The notes under the pieces: model-generated
The model's database searches: none
The model's input: only the letters and a program-made list of their open reading frames with translations
Told to the model about the DNA's origin: nothing
Program-made: the position numbers and the translations under genes
Source: Myxococcales bacterium
GTDB taxonomy: Bacteria > Myxococcota_A > Polyangia > Polyangiales > Ga0077539
DNA length: 64,000 bases
Reading direction: 5' to 3'
NCBI GenBank assembly: GCA_013298625.1
Contig: JAAFIF010000047.1
Span: 1 to 64,000, forward strand
Shown here: positions 43,721-50,790 of the stretch, in pieces
Position numbering within the stretch: position 1 is the first letter of the stretch
How the letters are laid out: every line of letters starts with the position of its first letter

Positions 43721-44494
43721 TCAGTCTGCGGCGAGCGCGCGGGTGATCGAGGCGACGGTGGACGGACACGACTCGACGCGCACCGCGTTGAGGCTCGAAG
43801 GCGCCACGCCGAACATCGCTCGAAACGCGGCGCTGAAGTGCGACGGCGTCGCGAACCCCGCGTCGAGCGCGGCCCGCGTGAGGTCTGCGCCTCTGCTGAT
43901 CGCGGTGACGGCGGCGCGCATCCGCGCCCACAGGCGGTAGCGCCGAAACGCGACCTGCGCGTGCGCGCGAAACACGTGAAGAAATCGTGACGTCGAGAGC
44001 CCCGCGCGCGCCGCGAAGTACGGCGCTCCGCGATCGAGCGACGCGCCTGCGTCGAGCGCCGAGAGCGCTTCTGACACGCGGGGATCGATGGTCGAGCTGT
44101 GCGCGTCGAGCGCGGCGAGCGCGGCGAGCGTGGCGAGCGTGGCGAGCTCCGAGCTTCGCAGCGAGGACGACCCTCGTGCGGGGCTGAGTCGCGCGGAGGC
44201 GGATGCGACGAGCGCGTCGGTCGGCGCGAGGTAGACGAACGTCACGCGCTGCGCGAGGCACTCGAACCGGTGCTCGACGCCCGCGGGCACCAGCGCCACG
44301 CGGCACGGCCCTGTGCTCTCACCGCGCGCTGTGCTCGCGATCAGCGTGCGGTCTGTCGCTTCAGCGATGCACGTGACCGCGCTGCGATGGAGCCCGACGC
44401 CGAGGGGCGCGCCCGCGTACACCGCGGCGGTCGGAGCGACGAAGAGCGTGGCGACAGCAGGTTTTTGAAAGCGGGATGCGTCGATGGCTCTCAT
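43721..44494 (-). CDS. AraC-family transcriptional regulator
   Basis: 257 residues, ATG at 44494. The N-terminal 130 residues form a cupin-like sensor region (VTCIAEATDRTLIAS, LVPAGVEHRFE, VTFVYLAPTDALV). A short Ala/Leu-rich repeat (SELATLATLAALAALDAH), coded by a GAGCGNGGC-type DNA repeat at about 44095-44155, links to the C-terminal double HTH (residues 150-245: LSTSRFLHVFRAHAQVAFRRYRLWARM and DAGFATPSHFSAAFRAMFGVAPSSL). The next gene starts about 26 bp away on the other strand, so the AraC protein may control it. Ligand unknown. Confidence 0.9.
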   Translation of the reverse strand: MRAIDASRFQKPAVATLFVAPTAAVYAGAPLGVGLHRSAVTCIAEATDRTLIASTARGESTGPCRVALVPAGVEHRFECLAQRVTFVYLAPTDALVASASARLSPARGSSSLRSSELATLATLAALAALDAHSSTIDPRVSEALSALDAGASLDRGAPYFAARAGLSTSRFLHVFRAHAQVAFRRYRLWARMRAAVTAISRGADLTRAALDAGFATPSHFSAAFRAMFGVAPSSLNAVRVESCPSTVASITRALAAD

Positions 44495-44520
44495 GGTCGC
44501 GCTCGATGGTGTTCGAAGCG

Positions 44521-44922
44521 ATGACGGCGCACAACGGGCGAGAGTGGGTGGTGCGGGGCGCGATGCTCATCGCCGCGGCGGTGCAGGTCGTGCCGATCGT
44601 CGGCGCGCTGGGCGGGCGACGATTGCGCGCGCTCTACGGCGTGACCGTGAGCGATCCGACGGTGGAGCTGCTGCTGCGTCATCGCGCGGTGCTGCTCGCG
44701 CTCGTCGGCGTGGTGATCGCGATCGGCGCGCTTCGCCCGCAGCATCGCGCGCTGGCGCTGGCGGTCGGGCTCGCCGCCAAGCTCGCGTTTCTGGCGCTGT
44801 CGTCGCGATCGATCGGGCTTACGGACGAGTGCGTTCGCGTCGCTCGCGCAGACGTCGTGACCTCGACGCTGCTGCTCGTCGCCGCGGCGGTGACCCTTGC
44901 GCGCGGAGCTTCGGCGACCTAG
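44521..44922 (+). CDS. Small integral membrane protein
   Basis: About 133 residues from the ATG at 44521; an in-frame ATG at 44506 and one at 44476 also exist, the latter overlapping the AraC start. Four hydrophobic segments: GAMLIAAAVQVVPIVGALG, LLALVGVVIAIGALRP, LALAVGLAAKLAFLALS, and TSTLLLVAAAVTLARG. The motif LRALYGVTVSDPTVELLLRHRAVLLALVG is typical of a family of four-helix proteins that databases often mislabel phosphopantetheine adenylyltransferase. No catalytic motif. Divergent from an AraC regulator, which may control it. Confidence 0.7.
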   Translation: MTAHNGREWVVRGAMLIAAAVQVVPIVGALGGRRLRALYGVTVSDPTVELLLRHRAVLLALVGVVIAIGALRPQHRALALAVGLAAKLAFLALSSRSIGLTDECVRVARADVVTSTLLLVAAAVTLARGASAT

Positions 44923-44975
44923 CAGTGCGCGCGCGCTCCCGACGATCGCGCGGGCGGTACAGAGAAAGCGTACTT

Positions 44976-45004
44976 CGTAACTATAACGGTCCTAAGGTAG
45001 CGAA
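44976..45004 (+). other. Orphan 29-nt 23S rRNA domain IV core (I-CeuI target region)
   Basis: Position 44976-45004, containing TAACTATAACGG and TCCTAAGGTAGCGAA joined, is identical to the invariant segment of bacterial 23S rRNA around helices 69-71 (E. coli about 1909-1937), which is also the I-CeuI homing-endonuclease target. The flanks do not match 23S rRNA: the 5' arm of helix 69 is missing (CTTCGT instead of GGCCGT) and no neighbouring rRNA sequence follows. A perfect match this long cannot be chance. The rest of the 359-bp non-coding gap (44923-45281) shows no gene. Confidence 0.9.
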
Positions 45005-45108
45005 CGGCGAGAGATCGCCGTAAGTCAGCGCCGGTCGAGCGTCCGCGTCGCTTCACAGCGATCGCGGGTAGAGTCTCTGACGAGCAGACTCGAAGAGCGA
45101 TCTTCGAG
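44976..45108 (+). ncRNA. Possible structured RNA: 23S-like segment plus GNRA hairpins
   Basis: After the 23S-like segment come CGGCGA (45005-45010) / TCGCCG (45015-45020) with a GAGA loop, the 6-mer GUAAGU (45020-45025) that also follows the corresponding 23S region, a 6-bp stem GAGTCT/AGACTC (45071-45076, 45086-45091), and CTCGAAGA (45089-45096) / TCTTCGAG (45101-45108) with a GCGA loop; the last two stems overlap and so are alternatives. Two exact GNRA tetraloops in 100 bp suggest selection on RNA. Strand is assumed from the rRNA sense. No promoter was identified. Confidence 0.35.
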
Positions 45109-45281
45109 AGTGCAGGTGGCGTGCGCCAACGGCGTCGCGCGCGCGTTCGAGAGAGCGCGGGCGCGGCGAGCGGGCGGCTGCTCGACGGCGGCTTCGGTCG
45201 TCGCTGGGCGTTCGCGTTCTCGCTTCTTCCCCCGTCGCGGTCGTCGGTGCAGCGCTCAGTCGCGGTACGCTCGTCGCGCAG

Positions 45282-46073
45282 ATGAGCCACGGTTCGCGAC
45301 ACTTGTTCGTGCAGCGCGCGAGCGCTGAGCGGTTGTTCGAGAGGGACCTTCGCGCCGAGCACGAAGAGAGCGAGCACGGGTACGTGGCCGAGGCGCAGTA
45401 CTTCGAGGTCGAGCGCGGCATGCGAGGGTGGGTGCAACGACTGCGCGAGTGGTTCGGCGGAGCGCAGGGCGAGAGCAACGCGCGGGTGAAGCTCGTGACT
45501 CCGTTCGACGCGCAGGGCGCAGACCGCTTCGGCTACTTCAGCGGCGAGCTTCCGCCCAAGCTCGACGGCGTCGACGACCCGCTCGCCTCGATCCGCATCG
45601 CCCGAGGAACGATCGTCTCCCTCAGCCCCCGCACCCCCGGCGACGACGTCGTCCTGCGCGACTACTGGGCCTGTGATGCGCCCGCGTGGCGGCTCACCGA
45701 CATGATCGATTTTGGCCTGCAAACCGCCTCGCGAACGCCCCTCGCCATCTGCTGCGCCCAGTGTCCGCTCGTGCTCGCCGAGCCCGAGACAGGCGTCTTC
45801 GACGAAGAGCTCTCGGCGCTCGACCCGCAGGCGGCGACCCTGTGCGACCTCGAGAGCCTCGCGTGGCGAGGGCGATCGGTCTCGAAGTGCACGCTGCGCG
45901 TCGGTGACGTGATCGAAGCGCTCGGCGTCGTGTGGAGCCCCGAGCGCTGCCGAGCTCGCTTCGACGTGATCGGCCGCGGAGGGCCGTTTCGCTCGGCGGG
46001 CGTCGAGCCGATCTCGCTCGTCCTCGGCGACGAGCGCGGGACGCGCATGGTGCTCCGCAAGGTCCGAGGCTGA
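45282..46073 (+). CDS. Unknown protein, first gene of a coupled three-gene operon
   Basis: 263 residues, ATG at 45282. The N-terminal part is charged and helical (SAERLFERDLRAEHEESEHGY; VERGMRGWVQRLREWFGG). The middle has FGYFSGELPPKLDGVDDPLASIRIARG, the Cys-containing DYWACDAP and ICCAQCPLVLAEPE, and the end KCTLRVGDVIEALGVVW with LVLGDERGTRMVL, an OB-like or GIDE-like feel that I cannot confirm. No signal peptide or membrane segment. Its stop overlaps the next ATG (TGATG). It is the first coding gene after the orphan 23S-like segment. Confidence 0.65.
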   Translation: MSHGSRHLFVQRASAERLFERDLRAEHEESEHGYVAEAQYFEVERGMRGWVQRLREWFGGAQGESNARVKLVTPFDAQGADRFGYFSGELPPKLDGVDDPLASIRIARGTIVSLSPRTPGDDVVLRDYWACDAPAWRLTDMIDFGLQTASRTPLAICCAQCPLVLAEPETGVFDEELSALDPQAATLCDLESLAWRGRSVSKCTLRVGDVIEALGVVWSPERCRARFDVIGRGGPFRSAGVEPISLVLGDERGTRMVLRKVRG

Positions 46074-47107
46074 TGCGCGCGCCGTCGGTCGAGAGGCTCT
46101 TCGCGCCGCTCGACGCCGTTCGCTCGCTCGCCCTGCGCTCGCTCGGCCCTTCGTTTGCGCGCTGGCTCACGGACCGAGAGCGCAGGGTCAACGCCGTCGC
46201 GCTCGTCGGGACGAGCCTCTCGCTCGCGCTCACCGTGCTCGCGCCCCTGTGGCTACTCGCGCTCGGCCCGGTCCTGCTCGGCGCCGCGCACCTCGCGTCG
46301 GATGCGCGCTACATGGTCCTCTGGCAAGGGCTGCATCGACGCTGGTCCGCGTGGGCGCTGCTCGGCGCGCCGCTGCTCGCCGGGGCCCTCACGCCGCTCG
46401 GCTCGCGGGCGTTCGCGCTCTCGTCGGTCGGCGCAGTGCTGCTCGCTGCGCCGAAGAATCGCTGGCGATTCGCGGTGTCGATGTCGACGGCGCTCGCCGT
46501 GTGCGCGGCGTTCTTCGCGCTTCCTCGGGCGGCCGAGCTCGTCGTCGCGCACGCACACAATTTCATCGCGGTGCTGCTCTGGCTCGCGTGGCGGCCGCGC
46601 GCGGGACGCGGGCACTGGCTGGTGGCCTCGGCGTTCGTCGCCGGCAACGTCGCGCTGCTCTCGGGCGCGCTCGACCCCGTGATCGCGCTGCTCGCGGGGC
46701 TCTCTCGCGGGCCCGAAGGGCTCACGCTCGGGGGGCAGATGATGGCGCTCGCGCCGTTTCCGACGCGCATCGACCTGTCGCGACGGATGGTGCTCTCGTT
46801 TGCGTTTTCGCAGTCCGTTCACTACGCGCTGTGGCTGCGCGCGATCCCCGAAGTGGCGCGGCGATCGAAGACCACGCGCTCGTTTCGACAGAGCGCGCGG
46901 GCGCTCGAAGCGGACGCGGGGCGCGCCGGCGTATGGGTGATCGCAGCGGCCTGCGTCGGACTCGCGCTGTGGGCGTCGATGGACCTGCTCGCCGCGCGCG
47001 AGGGCTACCTGCGCTTCGCGCTCTTTCACGGGTACCTCGAGATCTCCGTCGGCCTCTGGCTCTTTTGCGAGGGGCGGCGTCCGCTCGCCGTCGAGGCGCA
47101 GCGTTGA
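46073..47107 (+). CDS. Multi-pass membrane protein, distant Brp/Blh-like resemblance
   Basis: 344 residues. The ATG overlaps the previous stop (TGATG). Eight or more hydrophobic segments are seen, with conserved-looking polar residues inside them: LGAAHLASDARYMV, the His-rich VVAHAHNFIAVLLWLAW, SFAFSQSVHYALWLRAIPE and FALFHGYLEISVGLWLF. Buried His in this spacing recalls the Brp/Blh carotene dioxygenase family, but no match is claimed. Other marks: GLTLGGQMMALAPFPTRID in a loop. Its stop is TGA overlapped by the next gene's TTG. Confidence 0.65.
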   Translation: MRAPSVERLFAPLDAVRSLALRSLGPSFARWLTDRERRVNAVALVGTSLSLALTVLAPLWLLALGPVLLGAAHLASDARYMVLWQGLHRRWSAWALLGAPLLAGALTPLGSRAFALSSVGAVLLAAPKNRWRFAVSMSTALAVCAAFFALPRAAELVVAHAHNFIAVLLWLAWRPRAGRGHWLVASAFVAGNVALLSGALDPVIALLAGLSRGPEGLTLGGQMMALAPFPTRIDLSRRMVLSFAFSQSVHYALWLRAIPEVARRSKTTRSFRQSARALEADAGRAGVWVIAAACVGLALWASMDLLAAREGYLRFALFHGYLEISVGLWLFCEGRRPLAVEAQR

Positions 47108-47505
47108 TCCCCTGGCTGATCGCCTTCGTCTTCACCCAGTGCGTCGAGGTCCCGATCTACCTCTACGCGCAGCGCTCGCAGCGCGCGCAGCGCTCGATCG
47201 CGACGCGCGCGACCATCGCCTTCGCCGCGAGCGCCATCACGCACCCGCCGCTGTGGTTCTTCGCGTCGCGCGCGTGGGTCGCGCTCTACCTCGCGGTGAT
47301 CACTCGCGCGCCCTCGCTGGTCATCGCGTCGCCCTTCGCGCGGTACGTGCTATTCGTCGTGCTCGCAGAGGGCGCGGTCGTCCTCGTCGAAGGAGCGTTC
47401 TTGCGCGCGCTCTCGGTCCCGCGCCCGTGGCGCTGGGCGCTCGTCGCCAACGTGTCGAGCGTCGCGCTGGGCCTCGCCTCGCGCGCGCTGCTCGGCGCGC
47501 CCTGA
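47104..47505 (+). CDS. Small membrane protein starting at TTG
   Basis: 133 residues from a TTG at 47104 that overlaps the previous stop codon (TTGA). This start is inferred because the frame opens exactly there with a membrane segment (IPWLIAFVFTQCVEVPIYLY). Three more segments follow (TIAFAASAITHPPLWFFA; YLAVITRAPSLVIASPFARYVLFVVLAEGAVVLV; WALVANVSSVALGLAS). No family recognised. Together with the two preceding genes it forms a translationally coupled unit. Confidence 0.6.
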   Translation: MIPWLIAFVFTQCVEVPIYLYAQRSQRAQRSIATRATIAFAASAITHPPLWFFASRAWVALYLAVITRAPSLVIASPFARYVLFVVLAEGAVVLVEGAFLRALSVPRPWRWALVANVSSVALGLASRALLGAP

Positions 47506-47535
47506 GCGTCGCTCGTTGTGGCACACTGCTCGGCG

Positions 47536-48342
47536 ATGAAACCCGCTGCGCGTCCGACGCTCGCGGCCTCCGTAGATCTCCCGGACACCGACCACATGGG
47601 CGAGAGCATTCTACAGGCGCTCATCTCTGAGCTCTTGCGGCCGCTGATCGAGCGCTATTTGCGCGAGCGCGGGGTGCGCGCGTTCGTCGGCGCCGACCAG
47701 TTCTTCTACTACAATCAGGACGACATCTCGCAGCGCGTCGCGCCGGACGTGTACGTGTTGCCGGGCATCGAAGGCCCGCGCGAAGAGCGCGTGTGGCGCT
47801 GCTGGGACCTGCGCGAGCCGCCGTCGTTCGCGCTCGAGATCGTGGGCCGTGACGTCGCCAAGGACTACGAAGACGCGCCGGGCGAGTACAAGAAGATCGG
47901 CGCGCGCGAGCTGGTCGTGTTCGATCCGGACTGGACCCCGAAGAGCAAGACGCGCGTGCGCTGGCAGGTGTGGCGTCGCGTCGCCAAGCGCGGGCTCGTC
48001 CCCGTGCTTCGGACCAATGAAGATCGCGTCGAGTCCAAGACGCTCGGGTGCTGGCTGCGGCTCGTCGGCGAAGGAGGCGCGCGCAGGGTGCGCCTCGCGA
48101 CGGGGCCGTTCGGAGACGAGCTGATCGAGACCGACGACGAGCGCGCGACGCGAGCGAGCGAAGAGCGCGCGCGGGCTGACGACGAGCGCGCGCGGGCTGA
48201 CGAAGAGCGAACGCGCGCAGAGCTTGCGTTGGATCACGAGCGGGACGCGCGTCTGCGGGCCGAGCGCGAGCGAGACGCGCTGCGCGCGATGGTCGAAACG
48301 CTGCAGTCCGCCGCGGCGAAGCCACGCACTCGGCGCAAGTGA
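47536..48342 (+). CDS. Uma2 family (DUF820) PD-(D/E)XK-fold protein
   Basis: 268 residues from the ATG at 47536; a GTG at 47518 is also in frame. The nuclease-like core (residues about 20-170) has RVAPDVYVLPG (the PD motif), PPSFALEIVGRDVAKDYEDA and YKKIGARELVVFDPDW (with the conserved E-x-K region appearing as EIVG...YKKIG). These match the Uma2 family of the restriction-endonuclease superfamily, abundant in cyanobacteria and myxobacteria and of unknown role. The C-terminal 70 residues are a charged coiled coil (ERARADDERARADEERTRAE) coded by a repeat. Whether it cuts DNA is unknown. Confidence 0.9.
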   Translation: MKPAARPTLAASVDLPDTDHMGESILQALISELLRPLIERYLRERGVRAFVGADQFFYYNQDDISQRVAPDVYVLPGIEGPREERVWRCWDLREPPSFALEIVGRDVAKDYEDAPGEYKKIGARELVVFDPDWTPKSKTRVRWQVWRRVAKRGLVPVLRTNEDRVESKTLGCWLRLVGEGGARRVRLATGPFGDELIETDDERATRASEERARADDERARADEERTRAELALDHERDARLRAERERDALRAMVETLQSAAAKPRTRRK

Positions 48343-48376
48343 GCGAGGGGCCCCGTTTGTGCAGCGCGCGAACGCC

Positions 48377-48781
48377 ATGAAGAAACCCAATGCGCTCGCG
48401 CTCGTCTCGGTCCTCGTGTCGCTCGTCTCGGCCTCGTCCATCGCCGCTGCAGACGTGATTGGTCCTGACGAGCAGGCCTGTCAGAGCCGCGTCGCCAACG
48501 ACCCGTGCATCACCAGCGCAGGAACCGCTGGCCGCTGCACCTCGCGCACCGTCTCTGTGGGAAACCCTGCGGACGACGCCTCGCGCGTCGCCCTCTTCTG
48601 TGTGAGCGACGGTGACGCGGGCGCGGACAGCGGCGTCGGCGCAGAGCCCCCGCCCAACGGCGCAGGCTGCCGTTGCTCGACCGTCGCCCACACCAACGCT
48701 GGCGCGCGCAACACGGTCGCGCTGTTCTCTGTCGCCGCGGCGCTTGCGCTCTCGGGGCGGCGGGCTCGACGTCGTCCGTGA
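48377..48781 (+). CDS. Small secreted protein with MYXO-CTERM-like tail
   Basis: 134 residues, ATG at 48377. It has a signal peptide (ALALVSVLVSLVSASSIAAAD, cleaved after AAA), a Cys-rich middle (CQSRVANDPCITSAGTAGRCTS), an Asp/Ala/Gly linker and the C-terminal GCRCSTV, then a hydrophobic helix (VALFSVAAALALS) and GRRARRRP. This is the MYXO-CTERM arrangement: Cys near the helix start, then Arg-rich end. Its stop overlaps the start codon of the CapA-like gene (GTGA), so the two are coupled. Function unknown. Confidence 0.75.
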   Translation: MKKPNALALVSVLVSLVSASSIAAADVIGPDEQACQSRVANDPCITSAGTAGRCTSRTVSVGNPADDASRVALFCVSDGDAGADSGVGAEPPPNGAGCRCSTVAHTNAGARNTVALFSVAAALALSGRRARRRP

Positions 48782-49926
48782 CCGTCCGCGCCGCGCTCAC
48801 GATCGCGTGCGCGTGCGCGCTGCAGTGCGCTTCACCGATTCGCACGTCGCGGATTCGCACGTCACCGATTCGCTCTGCGCCCGTCGCGCAGCCTGTCGCG
48901 CTCGAGAGCGCCACGGCGACGGTGAGCCTGGCCTTCACGGGGGACGTGATCTTCGGGCGCTATCGTGACGCGGGATTCGCTGCGATTTGCCAGACAGATT
49001 GCGCTGATCCGTCTTCGCTATTCTCTGGGGTCGCGCCGCTGCTCGAGGCGGACATCACCGTCGGCAACCTCGAGACGCCGGTCGTTCGCGCGCTTCCCGC
49101 GGCGGCGCCGATCGACACAGGAAAGGTCTTCGGCGCGACGCCCGCCCACGTCGCGCTCTTGCGCGCAGCGGGGTTCGCCGCGATGACCGTGGCCAACAAT
49201 CACTGGTTCGATCAGCGCTTCGACGGCGTCGAGCAGACGCCCGCGCTGCTTCGCGAACAGCAACTCGCTCCGCTCGGCGAGGCTGTGCGCTCGGCGCCTT
49301 GGATCCGCGTCAGCGCCGTCGAGCGCGCGGGGCTGCGCGTCGGGTTCGTCGCGTTTACGTCGGTGCTCAACAAGCCGCTGGTGGCGGGCAGACCGATGGT
49401 CCCGTTCGTCGAGATCGACGCGATCGAGCGCAGGGTGACCGCGGTCGTTCGCGAGGCGACCCGCGGGCACGACCTCGTCGTGGTGCTCGCGCACTGGGGC
49501 GAAGAGTACGCTGAAGCGCCGTCGGTCGCGCAGGTCCGCGCCGCGCGCGCCCTCGTCGACGCTGGCGCGAGCCTCGTCATCGGTCACCACCCGCACGTGC
49601 TTCAACGCATCGAGCGCTACCGTGGCGCGGTCATCGCGTACTCGCTCGGAAACTTTCTCTTCGACAACCCCGCCCTCTCGCAGCGCGAGACCGGCGTGCT
49701 GCGCGTGCGAGCGCGGCGCGGCTGCGTCGAGCGCGCCGCCTTCTATCCCGCGATGATCGAAGAGCGCCCTTGGTTTCACACCACGGTCGCCGACGAGCGC
49801 GACGCACACAGAATCAACGCTCGCCTCGCGTCTCTCTCTGCTGACGCGGCGCTCGTCGAAGAGGGCGGGGCGCTCGTCGTTCCGCTCGCGCCTTGCCGAT
49901 CAGAGCGCGTCGATCGTGCTCGCTGA
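48778..49926 (+). CDS. CapA family (PGA_cap) metallophosphoesterase-like protein
   Basis: 382 residues from a GTG at 48778 overlapping the previous stop. A short signal-like start (LTIACACALQC) precedes a 15-bp repeat coding IRTS-RIRTS-PIRS. The family body has LAFTGDVIFGR, DITVGNLETPV, MTVANNHWFD, VVVLAHWGEEY, LVIGHHPHVLQ and VIAYSLGNFLFD, all the metal-binding motifs of the CapA/metallophosphatase fold. CapA proteins are linked to poly-gamma-glutamate or capsule synthesis. No other cap gene is near. Its last 27 bp overlap the convergent nosL-like gene. Confidence 0.9.
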   Translation: MTVRAALTIACACALQCASPIRTSRIRTSPIRSAPVAQPVALESATATVSLAFTGDVIFGRYRDAGFAAICQTDCADPSSLFSGVAPLLEADITVGNLETPVVRALPAAAPIDTGKVFGATPAHVALLRAAGFAAMTVANNHWFDQRFDGVEQTPALLREQQLAPLGEAVRSAPWIRVSAVERAGLRVGFVAFTSVLNKPLVAGRPMVPFVEIDAIERRVTAVVREATRGHDLVVVLAHWGEEYAEAPSVAQVRAARALVDAGASLVIGHHPHVLQRIERYRGAVIAYSLGNFLFDNPALSQRETGVLRVRARRGCVERAAFYPAMIEERPWFHTTVADERDAHRINARLASLSADAALVEEGGALVVPLAPCRSERVDRAR

Positions 49927-50325
49927 CACGTCGTCGTACGACAGCGCCGCGCGGCCGCCGTGGTCCGCGCGAAAACGCTCGGCCGACGCGGGCGCGACGG
50001 GGACCAGATCGATCCCCATCGGGCCACGCAGCCTGCTGCCGGGGACGAAGCGCACCTCGCGCGCGGGCGTCCTGCGGTCACCGGGGCCATAGTGCTCGAT
50101 CACCCACGGCTCAGCGAGCGCGCGGCCTGGCGCTGCGAAGCGATACTGAAACAGACACCGCGGGGCGTCGAAGAGCACGGGCCTCCCGTCGACCGTCGCG
50201 CCCGCTCGCCAGCGCGAGTCCGAGCGCACGGTCATGCCGCAGTGCGCGCAGCGCTCGGTCGCGCGCTGGGCGCACGCGGCGAGGATCGCGCTGGCCAAAA
50301 ACAGTCGTCTCGATGCAGTGGTCAT
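49900..50325 (-). CDS. nosL: NosL family copper-binding lipoprotein
   Basis: 141 residues, ATG at 50325. Signal peptide with lipobox ILAAC, then RCAHCGMTVR (the CxxCGM copper-site motif), a middle domain with PVLFDAPRCLFQY, EVRFVPGSRLRGPMGIDLVP and HGGRAALSYDDVS. These match NosL, a Cu(I) chaperone best known from nitrous oxide reductase clusters, though many orphan copies exist. No nos genes are present. It follows the gene at 50329-50721 with a 3-bp gap, so they form one unit. Confidence 0.88.
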   Translation of the reverse strand: MTTASRRLFLASAILAACAQRATERCAHCGMTVRSDSRWRAGATVDGRPVLFDAPRCLFQYRFAAPGRALAEPWVIEHYGPGDRRTPAREVRFVPGSRLRGPMGIDLVPVAPASAERFRADHGGRAALSYDDVSASTIDAL

Positions 50326-50328
50326 CGA

Positions 50329-50721
50329 TCACGTATTCGCGGTGGGGTCGGGGTCGGGCTCGACGTTGAGCAGCGTGCGCATGTACGTCTGGTCGCCGTT
50401 GTCCGTGAGCACGGTGCACGCGCGAACGACGCCGCGCAGCGGCGCGACGAGCTGCGAGATCCTGCGCTCGGGGCTCTTGAAGGTGATCTGCTCGTACGTG
50501 GCGTCGTCGTGCAGCTGCGACGTGACGTCGGCGTACACGACGCGCGTGTCCTCGTCGCACACGATGACGTGCGGCGAGACCTCCCAGCGCCCCGGCGCGG
50601 GCGTGGTGAAGATCGCGAGCGGCGTCACGAGGTAGTCCACCGCGAGGACGGTCACGCGATGGCCGACCGGAACGGGCGCGATGCACGAAGCGTCGACTCG
50701 GATCATGGCTCGGTCGATCAT
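50329..50721 (-). CDS. Small protein of unknown function upstream of nosL
   Basis: 130 residues from the ATG at 50721; ATG at 50706 (MIRVDAS) is the alternative. No signal peptide. Sequence is mostly beta-rich (VGHRVTVLAVDYLVTPLAIF, PHVIVCDEDTRVVYADVTSQL, VRACTVLTDNGDQTYMRTLL). No family recognised. It ends 3 bp before the nosL ATG, so co-translation is likely and a joint role in copper handling is possible. A 1225-residue open frame covers this gene but only this end makes sense as protein. Confidence 0.55.
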   Translation of the reverse strand: MIDRAMIRVDASCIAPVPVGHRVTVLAVDYLVTPLAIFTTPAPGRWEVSPHVIVCDEDTRVVYADVTSQLHDDATYEQITFKSPERRISQLVAPLRGVVRACTVLTDNGDQTYMRTLLNVEPDPDPTANT

Positions 50722-50790
50722 GGACGCGATTTCGCCCTGAAAACAACGGCGCGCGCTACGATCACGGCTCCCGTTGCGGAGGTGCAAATC

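Noticed and set aside
44521..44922. Phosphopantetheine adenylyltransferase
   Set aside because: The name is attached to similar proteins in databases, but the sequence is a four-helix membrane protein with no nucleotidyltransferase HxGH motif.
44930..45120. A complete 23S rRNA gene or pseudogene
   Set aside because: Only 29 nt plus one 6-mer match; sequence on both sides is unrelated to 23S rRNA and the region is too short.
46073..47107. Firm call as beta-carotene dioxygenase (Blh)
   Set aside because: Buried His residues are suggestive, but the family's defining motifs could not be aligned by eye, so it is left as a membrane protein.
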